Part shown: piece by piece, positions 47,863 through 51,727 of the stretch
Layout: each line of letters starts with the position of its first letter
Position numbering within the stretch: position 1 is the stretch's first letter
Source of the DNA: CSP1-1 sp035620615
Lineage (GTDB): Archaea; Thermoproteota; Nitrososphaeria; Nitrososphaerales; Nitrosopumilaceae
Assembly: GCA_035620615.1 (NCBI GenBank)
Contig: DASPGM010000012.1
Location: 1 to 51,727, forward strand
Reading direction: 5' to 3'
DNA: 51,727 bases
Translations under genes and position numbers: made by a program
Notes under the pieces: generated by a model
The model's input: only the letters and a program-made list of their open reading frames with translations
What the model was told of the DNA's origin: nothing
The model's database searches: none

Positions 47863-48543
47863 TTAGGTTGGCAAATCATTTGGAGAATCAACCCACATGT
47901 CTTTATGGGCAAATCCATCGTTTAGTGGGTTATACTCACTAATCATGCCATATCCGCTCGTTCCACCAGATACAGGATATTCAAAGTATAATGCAGAAAA
48001 GATTTTTTCAGAGCCTTCTTTAGCTTTTTTAATTAAGCTAGAATCAATGAATACCCAATAATGCTTTTCCATATTTGGCAATAGTGGTCCCAAGTTAAAG
48101 GTTGTTCCAGGATTTGATTTGAAGACATTTCTATCCATTATCTTTGTATCAATTTTACAATAAGCTTTGACATATTGTGCTGGAAGTTCACCATAATTTT
48201 TTATCGTACAGTCATATTGATTTGTATCTCCATTTGGAGGAAGTGCGGTAATAGTATTAACTGGCCCAACCCAAGGTCTTAGCCTATATTCTGTTTCAAT
48301 TTTACTTACTCTAGTAGAGGCCTCTAAATGGCGAAATGTCTTAAAAATTGCAATTGCCAATACCGCTGTACCTATTCCTGTTATCCAGTGGGCAATTGCA
48401 ATCCACATTTCAAGGGAACCCCCCATTTCGGTGATATGATCCATCGATTCAGGGGAATTTTCTGCAGCAAAAATGTTTGAATTATTAATAGAACTATTTA
48501 GGAATAGTATAACCATAATACTGGTTAGAAAGATTTTATGCAT
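47863..48543 (-). CDS. Membrane protein with signal-like N terminus
   Basis: A 226-residue protein with a signal peptide or TM (about 5-26) and another TM helix at about 47-68 (MWIAIAHWITGIGTAVLAIA). The rest is a beta-rich domain with YDCTIKNYGELPAQYVKAYC, FNLGPLLPNMEKHYWVFIDS and FSALYFEYPVSGG. With the first helix as a signal peptide, the C-terminal domain would be cytoplasmic; otherwise it is outside. It has two Cys that could form a disulfide (DCTIK, AYCK). No known family. Operon with the cyclase gene (88-base gap) is possible. Confidence 0.55.
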   Translation of the reverse strand: MHKIFLTSIMVILFLNSSINNSNIFAAENSPESMDHITEMGGSLEMWIAIAHWITGIGTAVLAIAIFKTFRHLEASTRVSKIETEYRLRPWVGPVNTITALPPNGDTNQYDCTIKNYGELPAQYVKAYCKIDTKIMDRNVFKSNPGTTFNLGPLLPNMEKHYWVFIDSSLIKKAKEGSEKIFSALYFEYPVSGGTSGYGMISEYNPLNDGFAHKDMWVDSPNDLPT

Positions 48544-48630
48544 ACTTTATCCCTAAAAGAATTAAATTTATCCAATATTCAAGTGTAACCATATCCCCTA
48601 GACTAATGTAACGATTAAGTAATGAAAGAA

Positions 48631-49908
48631 TTACTCCTCAACACGATATTTTGTTGAGGATACCCGGCGTAATCTAACTTCTATATCCATTAATATTTCT
48701 GGGAGTTGTTTTGTAGTATTGGAATTTTCTTGTTCCAATCTTTTAATTTTTGATTCTGTATCAGATTTGTCAAGATTGGTTTTTTCTAGAAGTTCTTCAT
48801 TTTGTTTTAATTCATGTCTATTAAATAATTCCAATTCTTTTTGAAGTTGATTTTTTTTCTCCGTAAAATCTTGAATTTCTTTTACAAAGCCATCAAGCAT
48901 TTCAATAGTCTCATCTATATTGGCAATAGATTTTTCAGTATCTTTAACAGAGATTGTTCCACCTTCAATTCCTTTTCTAACTGATGAGAGAATTTTTATG
49001 ATTTCATTTTTATTTTCAGTGGTTAAAACGTAAAAGGGTTGGATTACTAATTTTTCCATTAATTGTTGTTGAGGCTTTTCAAGAGATGAGCCGTGCTCGT
49101 ATCTCCCTAATGGCCTCGATATTTTGGTGAATTGGAAATCAATTTTTGTTTTAATTTCATTTTGTTCTGACGATAAGGATTCTAGTTTTTTTTGCGCTTC
49201 TTGATATTTTAGGTATTCTTTTCCAGATTTTATCTTTGAAATGTGTTTAGTAGTTTCCACAATTTTTTTATCAAATCTTTCAATATAGTTTTTTAGCTCT
49301 AAAATTCGCTTTTCAGTTTCGCTTTGATTCTTTTTTGAATCAGAATATTCAGATATTTTTTGATCAATTTGTTGTATATCTTCAGATAATCTAGCATGAT
49401 TATCAATCATTATCTGTATTTCATTTCTATCAGAGTTTAATGTGGCAAGATGCTCTTTTAGCTTTGTAGCATATTTTTTTGCAAAAATATGAATGACCCT
49501 TGATTGTCTTCCAAGTACATCACCAATTCTTTTGAGTCTTTGTGTAATTAGGGTATTTAGAGATACTACATCATCATATGTTTTAATTTCAGGAAGTTTT
49601 TCTGAATTTTCCTTTTTAATTGTATCAATTACTTGTTTTTTTCCACGTACTACAAGGATTTCTAAATGTTTATCAATATCATCAACATGAAGATTATCTT
49701 TTTCTAATTCTTTGATTATATTGGATATTTCATTTAGATTTTCTTCTATTTTTTTCCTAAATGATTTTACTTCGGCAATTATTGTTTTGCTACGTAGAGA
49801 ATGAATTTCATCAATTTTTGGCTTTATTTCAGATAGCTTGATTTTTTTTTCTTCTTGAAGGGAATTATCTTGAACTTGATTTTTCTTTTTTCCCCATCCA
49901 AAGACCAT
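48631..49908 (-). CDS. Coiled-coil protein (SMC-like arm)
   Basis: A 425-residue protein dominated by coiled coil (about 15-250 and 300-410, e.g. LKNYIERFDKKIVETTKHIS and QKELELFNRHELKQNEELLE). It begins MVFGWGKKKN and ends RRVSSTKYRVEE. There is no ATP-binding head, so it is not a complete SMC protein. A short non-coiled middle segment has SRPLGRYEHGSSLEKPQQQL and VIQPFYVLTTEN. Role unknown; cytoplasmic structural or membrane-associated function is possible. It is divergent from the SRPBCC gene. Confidence 0.65.
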   Translation of the reverse strand: MVFGWGKKKNQVQDNSLQEEKKIKLSEIKPKIDEIHSLRSKTIIAEVKSFRKKIEENLNEISNIIKELEKDNLHVDDIDKHLEILVVRGKKQVIDTIKKENSEKLPEIKTYDDVVSLNTLITQRLKRIGDVLGRQSRVIHIFAKKYATKLKEHLATLNSDRNEIQIMIDNHARLSEDIQQIDQKISEYSDSKKNQSETEKRILELKNYIERFDKKIVETTKHISKIKSGKEYLKYQEAQKKLESLSSEQNEIKTKIDFQFTKISRPLGRYEHGSSLEKPQQQLMEKLVIQPFYVLTTENKNEIIKILSSVRKGIEGGTISVKDTEKSIANIDETIEMLDGFVKEIQDFTEKKNQLQKELELFNRHELKQNEELLEKTNLDKSDTESKIKRLEQENSNTTKQLPEILMDIEVRLRRVSSTKYRVEE

Positions 49909-49993
49909 AAGTCAGACATTGCTTAGGGGAAATTAAAGTGTTAGAATGAAATTATTTAAAAAATTTAAAATAAACCTGAATAAATAAATAAAA

Positions 49994-50461
49994 ATGAAAA
50001 AAATATCTAATCAAAAAAAGGCATATTATTCAGGCATAGTAAAAAAAACTATCGTAATTAAATCATCAAGTGATAAAGTGTGGAAAAAAATTAGTAATGT
50101 AGTAGGATTACCAGAGTGGCTAATTGATGTAAAAAAAACAGTTTATCTTTCTAAAATTAAAAAAGGAATAGGTGTAATTCGTAAAATTACATTTGATGAT
50201 GGTAATCAAATTGAAGAACATGTTGTTGCATGGAAAAACAATGAATACTTTTCATATTTAGCTCTAAACGGTATGCCATTAAGAGTATATCATGCAACGA
50301 TTTCAATAAAACCGCAAACCAGAAAATCAACCCTTGTAACTTGGCAAACTTATCTTAATAGTAAAAAAATGACAAAAAATGAATTCAAAGAGTTTAAATC
50401 TTTTTTAGAAAAATTTTATCAAAAATCACTTAGAAATCTAAAATTAATATTAGAAAAATAG
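49994..50461 (+). CDS. SRPBCC (START-like) ligand-binding protein
   Basis: A 155-residue protein. The SRPBCC fold shows in KKTIVIKSSSDKVWKKISNV, LPEWLIDVKKTVYLS, GIGVIRKITFDDGNQIEEHV, FSYLALNGMPLRVYHATISI and TLVTWQTYLNSK, with a C-terminal helix (FKEFKSFLEKFYQKSLRNLK). SRPBCC proteins hold hydrophobic ligands in a deep cavity. It is one base upstream of the histidine-kinase-like gene and so should be cotranscribed and possibly coupled with it; the pair could form a sensory unit. The ligand is unknown. Confidence 0.82.
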   Translation: MKKISNQKKAYYSGIVKKTIVIKSSSDKVWKKISNVVGLPEWLIDVKKTVYLSKIKKGIGVIRKITFDDGNQIEEHVVAWKNNEYFSYLALNGMPLRVYHATISIKPQTRKSTLVTWQTYLNSKKMTKNEFKEFKSFLEKFYQKSLRNLKLILEK

Positions 50462-50462
50462 C

Positions 50463-51452
50463 GTGTCTGTACGCATTAAACAAACAGGCAATTATTACAA
50501 TTCTAAAGCAACAAAAAATGGATTGGCTCAAGTGTCTAATGATGAGATTCCAAAAAAATTGGAACCACTTACTGTCCCAAGAATTATTGAGCAGCTAGAA
50601 CGTGCTCTAATGGATATTAAATACAAGCAGACAGATGACGAATTAGTTTTTAATAACATTGAAAATGAGCCAATTGATTCAAAATCGCGTCCACAGTTTA
50701 TTGGAAAAGAGCTAATGCTTTTTGAAATGATTGGTATTTTAAATGGAAAAATTACAGAGTTACAAAAAAAATATCAAAAAATAAAAAGTATAGAAGATAG
50801 AAAAGAAGAGTTTGTTTCATCTAAAGCCAGTCAAATTACAGAACCTGTTCAAGATATTTTAGAATATGCCAAGCTTGCAAAAGCAGGACATATTGACCCC
50901 AAAGAGGCACTGGACAGTGTAATTGGAGTAGCAAAAAAGCTTCAAAATGTAACTACAGTAGTTTTAGATACTAATCGCATCCAAAATGACAGTCTTACCT
51001 TATCAAAAAAAAATCAAAAAATTAATGAAATAATTTTAGATGTCGTTAATTCTGTAAGATCTGATGCAAGAGTACCTATTCGTGTTGGTCTTGATCATGA
51101 TATTGAAATTCCTGTTGATAGAATTAGACTCAGCCAAGTAATTCAAACTATATTAAATAATTCTATTAAGTATACAGAATTAGGACACATCAAAGTAGAA
51201 AGTTTTGTAGCACACCAACAAAATTTATTCATAATTAGAATCAATGATACTGGAAAAGGAATTCCAAAAGATATTCTTCCAAAAATATTTGATAAAGAAA
51301 TTTCCCAGAGTCATATTGAGGGTGTCAATGTAAAATTGAGTTTGTATTTGTGTAGGGGAATAATTGATGCACATTGTGGCAATTTATCTGCAAAAAATAA
51401 TGTAGGTACAGGTTGTACTTTTACAATTACTTTGCCAATAAAAGAAGAGTAG
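50463..51452 (+). CDS. Histidine-kinase-like protein lacking the phospho-acceptor His
   Basis: A 329-residue protein from GTG (50463). The HATPase region is intact: N box NNSIKYTELGHIKV (N232/N233), G1 NDTGKGIPKDIL (D262), and G2 VGTGCTFTI. The dimerisation helix where the H box should be reads SSKASQITEPVQDILEYAKL, with S123-Q124 in place of His-Glu. It should bind ATP but not autophosphorylate on His. It has no membrane segment. Coupling to the SRPBCC gene suggests that a ligand signal could control it. No receiver gene is adjacent. Confidence 0.78.
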   Translation: MSVRIKQTGNYYNSKATKNGLAQVSNDEIPKKLEPLTVPRIIEQLERALMDIKYKQTDDELVFNNIENEPIDSKSRPQFIGKELMLFEMIGILNGKITELQKKYQKIKSIEDRKEEFVSSKASQITEPVQDILEYAKLAKAGHIDPKEALDSVIGVAKKLQNVTTVVLDTNRIQNDSLTLSKKNQKINEIILDVVNSVRSDARVPIRVGLDHDIEIPVDRIRLSQVIQTILNNSIKYTELGHIKVESFVAHQQNLFIIRINDTGKGIPKDILPKIFDKEISQSHIEGVNVKLSLYLCRGIIDAHCGNLSAKNNVGTGCTFTITLPIKEE

Positions 51453-51490
51453 ATCATCTACATTAAATACAATAAAGGGATATTTTCTTT

Positions 51491-51727
51491 GTGAGCGATA
51501 CACGCTTTACGTTACTTGGGATAGTTTTAATTTTTGCAGGTTTTATTATTCTAGGAATTTTTGGTGCCCCATATTTTGATGCAACGATTCAGGCTCAAGA
51601 GTTTGGGAATTGCTATGAATATTTTGATGATTCCCCTCCAGTACCTATAGAGTGTGAAACAAAGCTACAAGACAAAATGATGTTTTCTGGACTAGTGATG
51701 GGCCTAGTTGGTGCAGGAATTGCAGCG
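51491..51727 (+). CDS. Small membrane protein, truncated by the window end
   Basis: A frame from GTG (51491) that is still open at the last base, so 79 residues are visible. TM helix about 6-27 (FTLLGIVLIFAGFIILGIFG), an acidic loop (FGNCYEYFDDSPPVPIECET) with two Cys, then a second TM helix starting at about 64 (MMFSGLVMGLVGAGIAA). This is like the gene at 10601 (TM - acidic loop - TM) but the loop sequences differ. The start GTG is 38 bases after the kinase-like gene and may be in the same operon. Confidence 0.55.
   Translation, partial: MSDTRFTLLGIVLIFAGFIILGIFGAPYFDATIQAQEFGNCYEYFDDSPPVPIECETKLQDKMMFSGLVMGLVGAGIAA

Noticed and set aside
1..51727. tRNA, rRNA and CRISPR arrays
   Set aside because: I looked for GC-rich stretches with tRNA T-loops, long rRNA-like blocks and regularly spaced repeats. 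Only the hairpin at 22640 stood out, and it is not a tRNA.
1..51727. Mobile elements or a transferred island
   Set aside because: No transposase, integrase or long terminal repeats seen. The SNF2, PIN and nuclease-like genes alone are not evidence of transfer, and base composition is even apart from the highly expressed fusA.

Overview
The window comes from an AT-rich archaeal chromosome. The gene content points to a marine ammonia-oxidising thaumarchaeon (Nitrososphaerota, close to Nitrosopumilus), although no amoA, rRNA or tRNA gene is present to settle it. The evidence is an archaeal EF-2, the archaeal purine enzyme PurP, futalosine-type menaquinone enzymes (mqnD, mqnE), a PEFG-CTERM secreted protein, a cupredoxin, many one-zinc-ribbon microproteins, and secreted proteins ending in the W-[IVF]-K...WW...I-x-D-x-x-F...L motif typical of these archaea. 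Genes are densely packed, several start with GTG or TTG, and convergent genes often overlap by 4-14 bases. I see no integrase, transposase, CRISPR array or prophage.

Layout. 1-5.4 kb: the end of an unknown gene, two paralogous ribbon-helix-helix-like regulators with a shared upstream motif, purP, a DUF151 bifunctional-nuclease-type protein, a Cys-bearing membrane protein and small hypotheticals. 5.4-12 kb: a coiled-coil protein, two zinc-ribbon proteins, aEF-2, a SIS-domain protein, mqnD and mqnE. 12-18.3 kb: a zinc-finger microprotein, two TPR proteins, a CheY-like receiver, a membrane J-domain protein, a membrane protein with a paralogue at 27.6 kb, an HD protein with an acetyltransferase-like tail, and a LarA-family protein. 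18.3-28.2 kb: more microproteins, an SNF2 ATPase, secreted proteins, a GC-rich structured element (candidate ncRNA), a nuclease-like protein, the PEFG-CTERM protein, a TrmB-type regulator, a histidine kinase and a tight three-gene cluster. 28.3-35.5 kb: a cupredoxin surface protein, a SWIM protein, a winged-helix protein, a divergent membrane-protein/PIN-protein pair with two identical palindromes between them, a degenerate receiver, a tandem Lrp-type ligand-binding protein that seems to start at CTG, and the dppB-dppC permease pair.

35.5-51.7 kb: small zinc-ribbon proteins, a JAMM protease, then a minus-strand block of cell-surface genes: a seven-bladed YVTN propeller protein, an HELSH protein, an 826-residue surface protein with dockerin-like repeats, and a 1374-residue protein with a metzincin-like zinc site. 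Next come a class III nucleotidyl cyclase, a membrane protein and a coiled-coil protein. The window closes with an SRPBCC protein, a histidine-kinase-like protein lacking the phospho-acceptor histidine, and a truncated membrane-protein gene.

The main themes are envelope proteins sharing an undescribed C-terminal motif, regulation (kinases, receivers, TrmB, cyclase, RHH, winged-helix), and an unusual number of Cys-rich proteins under 60 residues. Most functional statements rest on motifs read by eye. No database comparison was made.
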